NCBI GenBank assembly: GCA_027623235.1
Contig: JAQBVJ010000019.1
Location: 1-64,000, forward strand
Reading direction: 5' to 3'
Origin: Planctomycetota bacterium
GTDB lineage: Bacteria; Planctomycetota; Planctomycetia; Planctomycetales; Planctomycetaceae
DNA: 64,000 bases
Shown here: piece by piece, positions 43,989 to 52,786 of the stretch
How positions within the stretch are numbered: position 1 is the first letter of the stretch
How the letters are laid out: each line of letters begins with the position of its first letter
Program-made: the position numbers and the translations under genes
The notes under the pieces: generated by a model
The model's database searches: none
What the model saw: the letters and a program-made list of their open reading frames with translations, nothing else
What the model was told of the DNA's origin: nothing

Positions 43989-44738
43989 ATGCGAAAACTT
44001 TCGATCAACATGCGACTTTCCGTCGCCATTCTGACCTGCCTCGCCGTCGCGGTCCTTGTGGGTTCCGTGTTCGTTCCGGAGATCTCCGGGCAGATTTCCA
44101 AAACGTCGAAATCGAAAAAGAGCGATACGCCGACAATCAGTCCGGCCGAGTTGCAGAAGCTGCAGCTTCGACTGCAGCAGACTCAAAAAGATTTCCTCGA
44201 CGAGACCGCGGACCTGGCGATCGAATTCGAAAAGGCAGGTCTCCTGGAGGAGTCGAAAAAACTTCTGGAGGCCCTGCAGCGGCTCGACGGGAATCTCCCG
44301 GGTGTGAAAGCGAAGCTGGAATCGCTCGAAGAATCGATCATGACAAAGAACCCGGCCGAAGTGTCGCTCGACGTGAGCGAGGGCTGGAACAACCCCATCG
44401 CATTGGTGGAGAAGGGCAAACCCATCCGCATTCAGGCCGTGGGCAAATACCGTTTTCAAGTCGCCTCCATCGTTGTTGGCCCCGAGGGCTTCCCGACAGA
44501 GGACGTGCGGGACGTGATCAAAAACGTCCGCCTCGGAGCCTTGACGGCACTCATCATTCCGATCGATGCGAAAGGAAAACCGGGTAAGCCTGGTGAGCCG
44601 ATTGAGATCGGCGCGGGTAAAGAAATCACACCGAAGGAGAGCGGATTGCTCTTCCTCGCCGTCAACGCGCCGCCGGGACACAAGTCAACGGGCAAGCTGG
44701 ACATCCAGTTGAGCGGCTACGTGAAAGCCCCCCGCTGA
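43989..44738 (+). CDS. Secreted or membrane-anchored hypothetical protein with coiled coil
   Basis: 249 residues from ATG 43989, whose N-terminus has a hydrophobic segment (LSVAILTCLAVAVLVGSVFV, about 9-28) acting as signal peptide or anchor. Residues about 50-115 form a coiled coil (LQKLQLRLQQTQKDFLDETA and LLEALQRLDGNLPGVKAKLE). The C-terminal half is beta-rich (WNNPIALVEKGKPIRIQAVG and GLLFLAVNAPPG), which looks like a PEBP/Ca-binding-like or peptidoglycan-hydrolase regulatory domain, but I cannot name it. The upstream spacer holds the 10-bp tandem array. Followed 109 bp later by the cysteine desulfurase. Confidence 0.75.
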   Translation: MRKLSINMRLSVAILTCLAVAVLVGSVFVPEISGQISKTSKSKKSDTPTISPAELQKLQLRLQQTQKDFLDETADLAIEFEKAGLLEESKKLLEALQRLDGNLPGVKAKLESLEESIMTKNPAEVSLDVSEGWNNPIALVEKGKPIRIQAVGKYRFQVASIVVGPEGFPTEDVRDVIKNVRLGALTALIIPIDAKGKPGKPGEPIEIGAGKEITPKESGLLFLAVNAPPGHKSTGKLDIQLSGYVKAPR

Positions 44739-44770
44739 GCGTCGCCGCTACGGGGTCGTCGAGCCTCCGG

Positions 44771-44798
44771 CAGAAAAATGCAAACAGAAAAATGCAAA
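44771..44798. repeat. 14-bp direct duplication before cysteine desulfurase
   Basis: AGAAAAATGCAAAC occurs twice in tandem (44771-44798). It lies in the spacer upstream of the cysteine desulfurase and may be within its promoter region. The ATG codons in it have no open frame of note. Confidence 0.75.
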
Positions 44799-44847
44799 CG
44801 GTGGGGCTCACTTCGATCGGCCCACCCTACGTCACACGGAAGCTGCG

Positions 44848-46008
44848 ATGACACAGGATGCCTCAGAAATTGGCCGCATCTACCTTGATGCCAACGCGAC
44901 GACACGACCGTTTCCGGAAGTCATCGAAACCGTCGCGCATCACCTGCGAAACAGCTATGCCAACCCGGGAAGCCGGCACGCCGAGGGACGGCAGGCGCGG
45001 CGAGTCCTCGAAGAATCGCGAGAGACGATCGCAACGCTGCTCGGAGCCGAACCGGGCGAGGTCATCCTCACCAGCGGCGGGACCGAAGCGTCGAACATGG
45101 CGCTTTTTGGTTTTGCATCCGGGACTCCAGGAACGATCGGCCTGACGGCGGGTGAGCATCCGGCAACGACGGAATCCTGTGCGACGCTCGTGCAGAAAGG
45201 CTGGAGCCTCCACAACTTCGAAGTCGATCAGGACGGCCTGCTGGTCGAGTCGCAGTTCTCATCACTGCCGGTCGATGACCTGAAACTGGCAACGGTCATC
45301 CTTGCTCACAATGAAACGGGAGTTGTGCAGAACCTGATGCCGCTCTCGCGACTTTGCAATCAGCACAACGTGCCACTTCACGTCGATGCCGTGCAGGCGG
45401 TCGGCAAGATTCCCGTCCACTTCCGTGAGCTCGGTGCAACATCGCTCGCGCTGGGTGCTCATAAAGTTCACGGCCCTCGCGGCATCGGGGCGCTGCTGCT
45501 CAAAGACGGAGCAAAGCTCGCTCCGATTCAGTTCGGCGGGCATCAGGAAGCCGGGCGTCGACCGGGAACAGAAATGGTTGCTCTCGCTGCCGGCATGGCG
45601 CGAGCTCTCCAATTGTGCTGTGAGGAAATGGAATCCCGCTCGGCAAAGCTGAAGACACTTCGCGATCGCCTGGAAGCCGGCCTGCGCGACACCTGCGAAC
45701 CGGTCGTCATCAACGGCCCGGCGGAAGAGCGGCTGCCGAACACGCTCAACATTTCCTTCCCCGGAGCCGACGGCGAGGCACTGCTCGTCGCGTTCGATCT
45801 GGAGGGCATCGCGTGCTCGCTCGGCAGCACGTGTGCCAGCGGATCCGCTGAACCCGCACCGGTCCTCGTCGCGATGGGCCGCGGCGAGGACGTCTACAAT
45901 TCAGCCGTGCGGTTCTCGCTCCACGATGCTTTGACAGAAGCAGACATCAATGAGGCCGTCGTGCGGATTGCACGAGTCGTCAAGCGAAACCGCGATCTGT
46001 CGACTTAG
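44848..46008 (+). CDS. Cysteine desulfurase (NifS/IscS family)
   Basis: 386 residues. PLP is held by Lys206 in ALGAHKVHGPRG; His104 (AGEHPATTES) stacks on the cofactor; the catalytic Cys329 sits in CSLGSTCASGSAEP, which is the group I NifS/IscS signature. It takes sulphur from cysteine for Fe-S clusters, thiolation or thiamine/molybdopterin. The IscU, ThiS or TusA partners are not in the window, but the E1-like gene nearby makes sulphur transfer to a carrier protein a natural inference. Convergent with the Xer recombinase gene (16 bp between stops), which shares a palindrome. Confidence 0.95.
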   Translation: MTQDASEIGRIYLDANATTRPFPEVIETVAHHLRNSYANPGSRHAEGRQARRVLEESRETIATLLGAEPGEVILTSGGTEASNMALFGFASGTPGTIGLTAGEHPATTESCATLVQKGWSLHNFEVDQDGLLVESQFSSLPVDDLKLATVILAHNETGVVQNLMPLSRLCNQHNVPLHVDAVQAVGKIPVHFRELGATSLALGAHKVHGPRGIGALLLKDGAKLAPIQFGGHQEAGRRPGTEMVALAAGMARALQLCCEEMESRSAKLKTLRDRLEAGLRDTCEPVVINGPAEERLPNTLNISFPGADGEALLVAFDLEGIACSLGSTCASGSAEPAPVLVAMGRGEDVYNSAVRFSLHDALTEADINEAVVRIARVVKRNRDLST

Positions 46009-46024
46009 CAGCAGCCCGTAGGAC

Positions 46025-46040
46025 TCACCCGCGCGGGTGA
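46025..46040. repeat. 16-bp perfect palindrome at a convergent gene junction
   Basis: TCACCCGCGCGGGTGA is self-complementary and contains the stop codon of the minus-strand Xer gene. The cysteine desulfurase stop is 17 bases before it. It may fold as a short stem for both transcripts, but there is no T-run. Confidence 0.7.
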
Positions 46041-47059
46041 CACCGCGAGTGGATTGCCTTGATCCGGCTGTGTTCGACGTGCGTGTAGATTTGCGTCGTC
46101 GCGATGCTGGCGTGGCCGAGCATTTCCTGGAGCGCTCGAATCTCCGCGCCTCCGGCCAGCATGTGAGTTGCGAAGCTGTGCCGCAACGTGTGCGGGCTGA
46201 CGTCGCTGCCGCAACCGGCTCGTGCGGCGTACTTTTTGACGATGCCCCAGATCGAGATGCGCGACAGTTGGCCGCCTCGCCCGTTGAGCAGCACCCACGG
46301 AGCGTTTCCGGCGCCGACCAGTTTTGATCGCTCGCCCTCCAGCCACGCTTCGATCGCCAGAACGCAAACGGGGTTGAGGCCGACGATGCGTTCCTTGTTT
46401 CCCTTGCCGGTACACCGCGCGTACCGCTCGTTCAGAAACAGGCCACTCAATCTCAGATTGACGAGCTCCGATGCGCGGCAGCCGGTCGCGTAGAGGAGAC
46501 AAAGCACCGCGCGATCCCGCAGCGGAAAGCGGTCGTAGCGACCCGGCTCGGCGAGCAATCGCTCCACGGCGTCCGGGCTGAGCACCTTGGGCAGATACTG
46601 CCACAGCTTCGGGGAGTTCATCGAGTCGGCGACGGATTTCTCGACAATCGACTCCAGCACGAGATACCGGAACAGCATCTTGATCGCGACCAGATGTCGC
46701 CCGACTGTCGACGCGGCCAGGTCCCTCTCGTGCAGATTGCCAATGTAGGCCGTCAGAGTCTGCAGCGTGATCTGCGATGGCAACGCCGGTCCGTGATCCT
46801 CGTACCAGCCGGCAAACTGCCGCAGGTCCGACGAGTACGCCGTCACTGTGTTCTTCGCCAGCCCGCATTCGGCTTCCAGGTAATTCAGAAACCCGAGCAG
46901 ATACTGAGCGATCACGTTCTGCTTTGGCGCAGCGAGACGATCGGTCGCAGGTCGTTTACGTGGCGGCACAGAATGAATCCGGGAAGGTGCGAATCCGTCG
47001 AAACGGGAAACCCAACTTGAGTCTTTATCGACGCCTTCCGGCAGATTCTTGATCTTCAT
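46025..47059 (-). CDS. Tyrosine recombinase, XerC/XerD type
   Basis: 344 residues from ATG 47059; an upstream in-frame extension to 47110 adds only 17 residues. The full catalytic set is visible: R195 (ATGCRASELV), K222 (GKGNKERIVG), H290/R293 (HTLRHSFATHM), H316 (MLGHASI) and Y325 (TQIYTHV). An N-terminal SAM-like domain (about 45-135, FLNYLEAECGLAKNTVTAYS) precedes it. About 45 additional N-terminal residues are a basic, poorly conserved extension. This fits a chromosomal dimer-resolution recombinase more than a phage integrase, since no phage or mobile genes lie nearby. It could act with another Xer protein elsewhere. Confidence 0.92.
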   Translation of the reverse strand: MKIKNLPEGVDKDSSWVSRFDGFAPSRIHSVPPRKRPATDRLAAPKQNVIAQYLLGFLNYLEAECGLAKNTVTAYSSDLRQFAGWYEDHGPALPSQITLQTLTAYIGNLHERDLAASTVGRHLVAIKMLFRYLVLESIVEKSVADSMNSPKLWQYLPKVLSPDAVERLLAEPGRYDRFPLRDRAVLCLLYATGCRASELVNLRLSGLFLNERYARCTGKGNKERIVGLNPVCVLAIEAWLEGERSKLVGAGNAPWVLLNGRGGQLSRISIWGIVKKYAARAGCGSDVSPHTLRHSFATHMLAGGAEIRALQEMLGHASIATTQIYTHVEHSRIKAIHSRCHPRG

Positions 47060-47075
47060 GCCACCGAGCCAGGTA

Positions 47076-47110
47076 GCGGAACGGCGCAAGCCGTCCGGCC
47101 GAATGGCCAC
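47076..47110. repeat. Short REP-like hairpin CGGAACGGCGCAAGCCGTCCG
   Basis: The sequence CGGAACGGC/GCAA/GCCGTCCG forms a short stem-loop 20-50 bases upstream of the Xer gene. A similar unit, CGGAGCGGC/GCAA/GTCGCTCCG, occurs near 48181 at the other side of the alpha/beta hydrolase gene. Confidence 0.55.
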
Positions 47111-47152
47111 TCACCCTGCGACTGACCGGGCGGCTCACGCCGCACAGCTATC

Positions 47153-48109
47153 TCAGACACTTCCTGCGACGTCAGTCGATGGCGTCTGAGAAACAAACTC
47201 GCCGATCAGCCGGATGGCTCGCCACGCTTCGTCATAAAGATCGGTGCGGCGCAGAAAGCCGTGAATCTGACCGTCGAATTTCTCCAGGTGAGTCTTCACG
47301 CCATCCGCCGCAAGTCGCGTGGCCAGCGCCTCGCCTTCGTCGCGCAGCGGGTCGAATCCGGCGGTCATGACCCACGCAGGTGGCAGGCCGGCCAGGCTCT
47401 CTGCCTTCAGAGGCGAGGCGTAAGGGTGCTTTCGATCTGCCGGATCCGGCGCGTACTGATCCCAGAACCACTTCATGGAAGCTCGGGTGAGGAAATAGCC
47501 CTCGGCATTTTCGACGTACGACGCCGTTTCGAAATCACAATCGGCGATCGGATAAACAAGAACCTGCCCGGCGAGCTTCACGGAACCTCGATCCCTCGCC
47601 ATCAGAGAAACCACGACCGCGAGGTTTCCGCCCGCGCTGTCACCGCCGACAAAGATTCGAGCCGGATCGACGCCAAGCGATTCGGCATTCTCGGCGACGT
47701 AGACGGCAGCCGAGTGCGAATCTTCTGCCGCCGCGGGAAAGCGATGTTCCGGAGCCATCCGGTAATCGACCGAAACGACGACGCACGATCCCGCGTTCGA
47801 CAAGGACCGAGCCAGGCTGTCGTACAGATCAAGCGTGCCCATCACCCAGCCGCCGCCGTGAAACACGACCAGCGCCGGCGCGGGCTCGGAGGATTCGCTC
47901 CAACCCTCCGGCCAGTAAATTCGAACGGGGATCTCGTTTCCGTCGATGCCCGGCACTGTGCGGTTTTCCGTCTTCGCGACGGCCTCGACCTCGCCAGCAA
48001 TCGGTGTCGGCAGAGTTCGAATCTGTTCGAGCGAAAGATCCTCAAGAGCCGGCATCTCAACTTCGCGCATCATGTCGAGGAAAGCTTTCGCCTGAGGGTC
48101 CAGCGGCAT
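47153..48109 (-). CDS. Alpha/beta hydrolase, HSL-type lipase/esterase
   Basis: 318 residues. The oxyanion-hole motif HGGGWVMG is followed by the nucleophile elbow GGDSAGGNLAV; acid Asp in FDPLRDEGEAL and the base His in GQIHGFLRR complete the triad. It belongs to the hormone-sensitive lipase (family IV) esterases, usually active on short acyl esters. No signal peptide is present, so it acts in the cytoplasm. The gene is flanked by short repeat units on both sides and appears monocistronic. Confidence 0.95.
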   Translation of the reverse strand: MPLDPQAKAFLDMMREVEMPALEDLSLEQIRTLPTPIAGEVEAVAKTENRTVPGIDGNEIPVRIYWPEGWSESSEPAPALVVFHGGGWVMGTLDLYDSLARSLSNAGSCVVVSVDYRMAPEHRFPAAAEDSHSAAVYVAENAESLGVDPARIFVGGDSAGGNLAVVVSLMARDRGSVKLAGQVLVYPIADCDFETASYVENAEGYFLTRASMKWFWDQYAPDPADRKHPYASPLKAESLAGLPPAWVMTAGFDPLRDEGEALATRLAADGVKTHLEKFDGQIHGFLRRTDLYDEAWRAIRLIGEFVSQTPSTDVAGSV

Positions 48110-48484
48110 GTTGATCTCCGGAGTGGTTCAGAATGAGGCCGTCATCTTAACAGCCTGCGGAAAAAGTCGAATCGATTCAGCGGAGCGGCGCAAGTCGCTC
48201 CGCTACTTTTTCAACTGCCTGGTGAAAGAAATAGTGGCACGGCCTTCCAGGCCGTGACTCATTCAAATTCCCGCAGGGACAGGATGCCCATGCCACTTTT
48301 TCAAGAGGCATGTTAGAATTGAATCGAAATCGGCATTCCGCCTCCACACGGAATTCGAAGAGACTGGACCGGGCTCGACCAGTGACTGACTTCAGTCGGC
48401 CCGCAGACTTCATCGGTGACTCAGGTATCGCGGTTGAAGTGCCGGCCGCGACGACCTGACAGGCAGGGTTCACGGGGGGATCTT
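48110..48484. other. 375-bp intergenic region with repeat units
   Basis: Contains CGGAGCGGCGCAAGTCGCTCCG at about 48181-48202 and GTGGCACGGCCTTCCAGGCC at about 48236-48255. The latter also occurs at about 13798-13818 between a sigma and anti-sigma gene. A GGGGGAT ribosome site lies just before the next gene's TTG start. Otherwise I see nothing definite. Confidence 0.6.
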
Positions 48485-49864
48485 TTGAGTTTTTCAACTG
48501 CCACACGCAGACGGTTTCTGCAGACTTCGCTGATCGCCGGCGGAGCAGGACTTTCTCTGCCGGAGATCGTGCGAGCTCGCAGCGGAGCTTCCGGAGCCGC
48601 TCAGGACGACACGGCTGTAATTCAGGTCTGGCTGGGTGGCGGACCGAGTCAATTTGAGACGTTCGATCCAAAACCGGACGCTCCCGTCGAATTTCGCGGT
48701 CCGTACGGAGCCATTCAGACCTGCCATCCGGGGATCCTCGCGTGCGAGACGATGCCGAAGACGGCACAGGTTCTCGACAAAGCCGCGTTGATCCGGTCGG
48801 TGGCTCACACAACGAACGGGCACTTTGTCGGAGCTCACTGGAACTCGACCGGCTACATCGGAACGAACAATGCCAGTTCGCATCCTTCGTCCGGGTCTCT
48901 GACGTCTCTGTTTAAAGGAGCGAACCGACCGGGACTGCCGGCATACGTGCTGCTCTCTGAGGAACAGACCCGCAATCCGGAAATCGGCACGATCACCGGG
49001 TCGGCCTATCTGGGAGCTCAGCACTCCCCGTTCACGATTCTGCAGAGCTCGTTCGACTGGAACTTTCAGCCGGCCGCGATCGCCGCCGCGACGGGGAACC
49101 TCAAGCTGGCTGACGATGTGACGATCGACCGGGTCGACGATCGGCGAGCGCTGCTCAGCCGGCTCGACCAGTTTCAGCGGGCGACCGATGCCTCGCGAAA
49201 AGTTTTTGGCGGCGATCAGTTCACCGATCACGCTCTCGACATTGTCACCAGCGGAGCCGCTCGCAACGCGTTTGACCTGAGTCAGGAATCCGACGCGACA
49301 CGAGACCTTTACGGCCGCAACCGCTGGGGGCAGTTCGCCCTGCTTTCGCGGCGGCTTGTCGAGGCGGGTGTGAGTTTCGTCACGATCAACACGGCCCCCG
49401 ATTCGCTCAGCTGGGACTGGCATCGAAACATCGTCAACGATGACCGGCCAGCCGACGGCTCGGACGGTCCGTCGCGAGGGATGCAGATCACCGGCCCGCC
49501 GCTCGACCAGATGGTCTCGGCTCTGATCACCGACATTTACGATCGTGGCCTCGACAAAAAAGTCATGGTTGTCGTCTGGGGCGAGTTCGGTCGAACTCCG
49601 CGCGTCAACAAGACCGGCGGCCGCGATCACTGGGGAAACCTGATGAGCATCCTGATGTTCGGCGGCGGCCTGCAGGTCGGACAGGTCATCGGTGAGTCCA
49701 CACCGAATGGCGAGATTCCTTCAAAGCGACCAGTCCACCCGACGGAAGTCCTTGCCACGATGTATCGCCACCTGGGCCTCAACCCCGATGGCCACACCGT
49801 GAACCGAGCCGGCCGCCCCATCCCGGTGTTGCCGGAAGGCCGACCGATTCCCGAACTCATCTAA
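48485..49864 (+). CDS. DUF1501 family Tat-exported protein
   Basis: 459 residues, reading from TTG 48485, chosen because GGGGGATC lies immediately before it and it opens directly on the Tat signal (TATRRRFLQTSLIAGGAG). A GTG at 48416 would put 23 unconserved residues ahead. DUF1501 landmarks: QVWLGGGPSQFETFDPKPDA, LIRSVAHTTNGHFVGAHWNS, LLSRRLVEAGVSFVTIN, KVMVVVWGEFGRTPRVNKTG and DHWGNLMSILMFGGGLQVGQ. Function unknown, periplasmic. It is followed by a PPC-like protein and a DUF1549/1553 protein on the same strand; this trio is a recurrent planctomycete cassette. Confidence 0.95.
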   Translation: MSFSTATRRRFLQTSLIAGGAGLSLPEIVRARSGASGAAQDDTAVIQVWLGGGPSQFETFDPKPDAPVEFRGPYGAIQTCHPGILACETMPKTAQVLDKAALIRSVAHTTNGHFVGAHWNSTGYIGTNNASSHPSSGSLTSLFKGANRPGLPAYVLLSEEQTRNPEIGTITGSAYLGAQHSPFTILQSSFDWNFQPAAIAAATGNLKLADDVTIDRVDDRRALLSRLDQFQRATDASRKVFGGDQFTDHALDIVTSGAARNAFDLSQESDATRDLYGRNRWGQFALLSRRLVEAGVSFVTINTAPDSLSWDWHRNIVNDDRPADGSDGPSRGMQITGPPLDQMVSALITDIYDRGLDKKVMVVVWGEFGRTPRVNKTGGRDHWGNLMSILMFGGGLQVGQVIGESTPNGEIPSKRPVHPTEVLATMYRHLGLNPDGHTVNRAGRPIPVLPEGRPIPELI

Positions 49865-50069
49865 CCAGTAGGTCAGGCGCCGCCTGACGAAGTCCATCTC
49901 TCAGGCTGAAAATTGTTCGACGAGGTTGCCGCAAGAAGGCACAGAAATCGCAAAAACCATGATCTGTTATGTCATGTGTTTTGCGTCCTCTTTTGACTCT
50001 TTGTGGCAACTCAGTCGTCTCGTGCAGAGACACTCAGCCTGAGTCAATCCGATCCCCGTCTCAGCAAAG

Positions 50070-52769
50070 ATGGCAATCATTTTGAGATCACGTTTTCTCG
50101 TTCTGCCGGTCGCACTTTTTCTTGCAAGTACTCTGCCGCCCGGCGTCAGCGCGGCACCGGCTCCCGTTCTCAATACCGTGTTTCCGGCTGGCGGCCAGGC
50201 TGGAACGACGGTCGAGGTCACGATCGCGGGCGGCAGTCTCGTCGAAGTTTCGACACTTCACTGCAGTCTGTCCGGCATCGAGTGCAGCAAAGTCGAAGGC
50301 AAGCCGAACACGTTCACTCTGGCGATTCCGAAAGACGCGCCGGTCGGTCAGTACGATCTCTACGCGGTCACCAGGTTCGGAGTCAGCTCGCCGCGAGTGT
50401 TCGTCGTCGGCAGCCGCCAGGAGATTCTCGAATCGCAACCGGACAAGGTCGAGGACGTTTCGCAGTCGGTGCCGCTCGGCGTGACGATCAACGGGCAGAT
50501 TCAGAAGGGCGACGTCGATCAGTACTCGTTCTCAGCCCGGAAAGGCCAGCGAGTCATCGTCGAGTGCCTGGCCGAGCGGATTGATTCGAACCTGCGAGCG
50601 ATGCTCGGACTTTACGATTCGGAAGGGCGGCGACTCGCCGTAAACCGCGGCTACTTCGACCTCGACCCGCTCATCGTGTTCGACTGCCCCCGCGACGGCA
50701 CCTACACCGTTCGCGTTTACGATCTCGTTTACTCGGGAAGCAACGACCACTTTTACCGGCTCGACATCGACACCGGCCCGCGGGTTGTTTTCACCGCACC
50801 GTCCGTCGTTGAGGCCGGAAAGAAAAGCCAGGTGACGTTGTTCGGCTGGAACCTGGATGAGACCGGGCAGGTTGCTGCGAACGCCGGTGCGGAGCCCCCT
50901 CACCCTGACCCTCTCCCCCTGAAAGGGGAGAGGGGACTTTTACGCGCGGACGATGTTGAAGGCCGGAAGGGAAAAACTCCGTCCCTTCTCCCCAGCGGGG
51001 GAGAAGGTGGCCGAAGGCCGGATGAGGGGGCAGTCCCTGCTGGTCAATTCGCTGGTTTCGAAAGTCGAACCGTCGAGATCAACGCCCCGATTCCGGGTGG
51101 CTGGGGTCGAGCTCAAGCGAGCCCCCAATCGGGCACACAAACTGGGGGCTCACTTCGTTCGACCCCAGCCACCCGGCAAACGGGTCTGCGTCTTCGGCCC
51201 GGCCAGGTGACGAGTGACTGCTTCGCATTTCGAATCCCTGGCGGCCACGCGCCCGTTCCGATTTCCGTGACCGATGTCCCGGTTCAGCTGGAATCCAAAA
51301 ACAACTCGCCACAGTCCGCTCAAGAGATCGTCATCCCCGGCGAAGTCAGCGGTCAACTTGTTGCCGGTGACGAAAAGGACTGGTTCACCTTCACCGCGCG
51401 GCGCGGTGAGGTTCTCTGGCTGGAGGCCTTTGGCGAGCGGATCGGGTCGCCGGTTGACCTCGATCTGAGCGTGCTTGATGAGGCCGCGGAAAAAGAACTC
51501 GCGCGGTTCAGTGACGAGGTCGCAGATCTCGGGGGCAGGAGTTTTCCGTCAAGCCACTCGGACCCGGCCGGCCGCTTCGTCGCGCCCGCCGACGCGCGAT
51601 ACCTCGTGCTGGTTCGCAGCCTGACCGGCGGGCTCGATGACGACCCACGGCGCGTTTATCGATTGAGCATCCGTCGCCAGGAACCGCAGTTGCACCTCGC
51701 CGTGCTGCCTCGATCCGACACGCCGGCTGGCATCAATCTGGATTTGCGAGGCCGCACGCTGCTCGACGTGCTCGCGTTTCGCGGGCGAGGTCTCACCGGG
51801 TCGATCCGTGTTTCCGCAAAGAATCTTCCGCCCGGCATCGAGTGCCCGGACGTGTGGCTCGGCCCGGGAATCAACCGGGCTCCTCTTGTCTTGACGGCAA
51901 CAGACGGAGCGAAACCGACGCTCGGCTCGCTTTCTTTTGAGGCTCACGCGGAAGGAACTCCAACAACGACAGCCCGCGCCGGAGTCGTCGTGCGTTCGCC
52001 CGTTCCGCGAGGCTGGAGCCGTATCACCGACTCACCCGTCATCGCAATCGCTGGCGAGTCGCGAGTGCGTCTTACCGCTGACGGTCACGAAACGCGAACG
52101 CACCAGCTTTTTGGCGAGCTGAAAGTCCGCCACTCGCCCGGCGGCATCCTGGATGTGGCCGTCAATGTCGATCGGCTGGACATTGACCACCAGGCTCCCG
52201 TGAAACTGATCGGCGTCGGCGTGCCGGACCTCATTGAGAATCAAACGGCAGAAATGCCCGCCGGACAAAAAAAAGGCTACCTCAGTTTTTATCTGCCGCC
52301 GACGCTGGCCCACGGCCGTTACACGATCGCCGTTGAGGGACAGACCACGGTGCCCGTCGGCTCACCCGACAAGAGCGGCAAACAGAAAACAGAAGTCGTG
52401 ACAATTTTCAGCAACCCGGTTACGTTCGATGTCTCGCCACCGGCGTTCATCGTTACGGTGGACCCGTACAACCCGAAACAGATTCGCCGCGGAGAGGTCC
52501 TCCAGGTGAAATACTCGGCGAAACGAACGAACGGGTTTATCAGTAAGATCCACACCGAGCTTTTTTCGACGACCGAAAAGATCGATGGTCTGCGTGGCCG
52601 AGGCGTGACGTTTGTTGGACAGACGGACTCGGGGACAATTCAGATCATCGCCAACGAAGACGCTCGGCTCGGCAAGCGGCCTTCGCTGAGGCTGTACGCC
52701 GTCGGAGTTCTTGAGGACGAAGCCGTTTATCACGGAAGCTGTTTGCTGGAGATGGAAGTTGTCGAGTAA
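50070..52769 (+). CDS. Secreted PPC-type multi-domain protein carrying in-frame palindromic repeats
   Basis: 899 residues with a signal peptide (LVLPVALFLASTLPPGVSA, cleavage near 28). The N-terminal part is an IPT/TIG-like domain (VFPAGGQAGTTVEVTIAGG, about 36-110), followed by bacterial pre-peptidase C-terminal (PPC) domains at about 135-245 (QKGDVDQYSFSARKGQRVIV) and about 425-550 (AGDEKDWFTFTARRGEVLWL). The rest is beta-rich. Residues about 275-321 and about 343-369 are encoded by two palindromic repeats inserted in frame and look like low-complexity Pro/Gly-rich filler (EPPHPDPLPLKGERG, GRAQASPQSGTQTGGSLRST), whereas the flanks stay collinear with the family. Between the DUF1501 and DUF1549 genes, it fits the usual cassette. 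Confidence 0.88.
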   Translation: MAIILRSRFLVLPVALFLASTLPPGVSAAPAPVLNTVFPAGGQAGTTVEVTIAGGSLVEVSTLHCSLSGIECSKVEGKPNTFTLAIPKDAPVGQYDLYAVTRFGVSSPRVFVVGSRQEILESQPDKVEDVSQSVPLGVTINGQIQKGDVDQYSFSARKGQRVIVECLAERIDSNLRAMLGLYDSEGRRLAVNRGYFDLDPLIVFDCPRDGTYTVRVYDLVYSGSNDHFYRLDIDTGPRVVFTAPSVVEAGKKSQVTLFGWNLDETGQVAANAGAEPPHPDPLPLKGERGLLRADDVEGRKGKTPSLLPSGGEGGRRPDEGAVPAGQFAGFESRTVEINAPIPGGWGRAQASPQSGTQTGGSLRSTPATRQTGLRLRPGQVTSDCFAFRIPGGHAPVPISVTDVPVQLESKNNSPQSAQEIVIPGEVSGQLVAGDEKDWFTFTARRGEVLWLEAFGERIGSPVDLDLSVLDEAAEKELARFSDEVADLGGRSFPSSHSDPAGRFVAPADARYLVLVRSLTGGLDDDPRRVYRLSIRRQEPQLHLAVLPRSDTPAGINLDLRGRTLLDVLAFRGRGLTGSIRVSAKNLPPGIECPDVWLGPGINRAPLVLTATDGAKPTLGSLSFEAHAEGTPTTTARAGVVVRSPVPRGWSRITDSPVIAIAGESRVRLTADGHETRTHQLFGELKVRHSPGGILDVAVNVDRLDIDHQAPVKLIGVGVPDLIENQTAEMPAGQKKGYLSFYLPPTLAHGRYTIAVEGQTTVPVGSPDKSGKQKTEVVTIFSNPVTFDVSPPAFIVTVDPYNPKQIRRGEVLQVKYSAKRTNGFISKIHTELFSTTEKIDGLRGRGVTFVGQTDSGTIQIIANEDARLGKRPSLRLYAVGVLEDEAVYHGSCLLEMEVVE
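50894..51031. repeat. 138-bp in-frame palindromic element (CCCTCTCCCC type)
   Basis: Ends GCCCCCTCACCC and GGATGAGGGGGC are near-perfect inverted repeats. Inside, CCCTCTCCCC/CTGAAA/GGGGAGAGGG (50909-50934) forms a perfect 10-bp hairpin. The length of 138 is a multiple of three, so the host reading frame is kept. Sequences of this type are widespread in bacterial intergenic DNA. Confidence 0.85.
51095..51174. repeat. 80-bp in-frame palindrome (GGGTGGCTGGGGTCGA type)
   Basis: GGGTGGCTGGGGTCGA (51095-51110) and TCGACCCCAGCCACCC (51159-51174) are perfect 16-base inverted arms, with a second inner pairing AGCGAGCCCCCA/TGGGGGCTCACT. A degenerate copy lies at about 18349-18408. It is read in frame in the PPC-type gene. 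Confidence 0.9.
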
Positions 52770-52786
52770 GCCATCAAGAAAAGTCG

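Noticed and set aside
46025-47059. Phage integrase or mobile-element interpretation of the Xer gene
   Set aside because: No tRNA, att-like direct repeats, phage or conjugation genes lie nearby; the size and motifs fit a housekeeping Xer recombinase.
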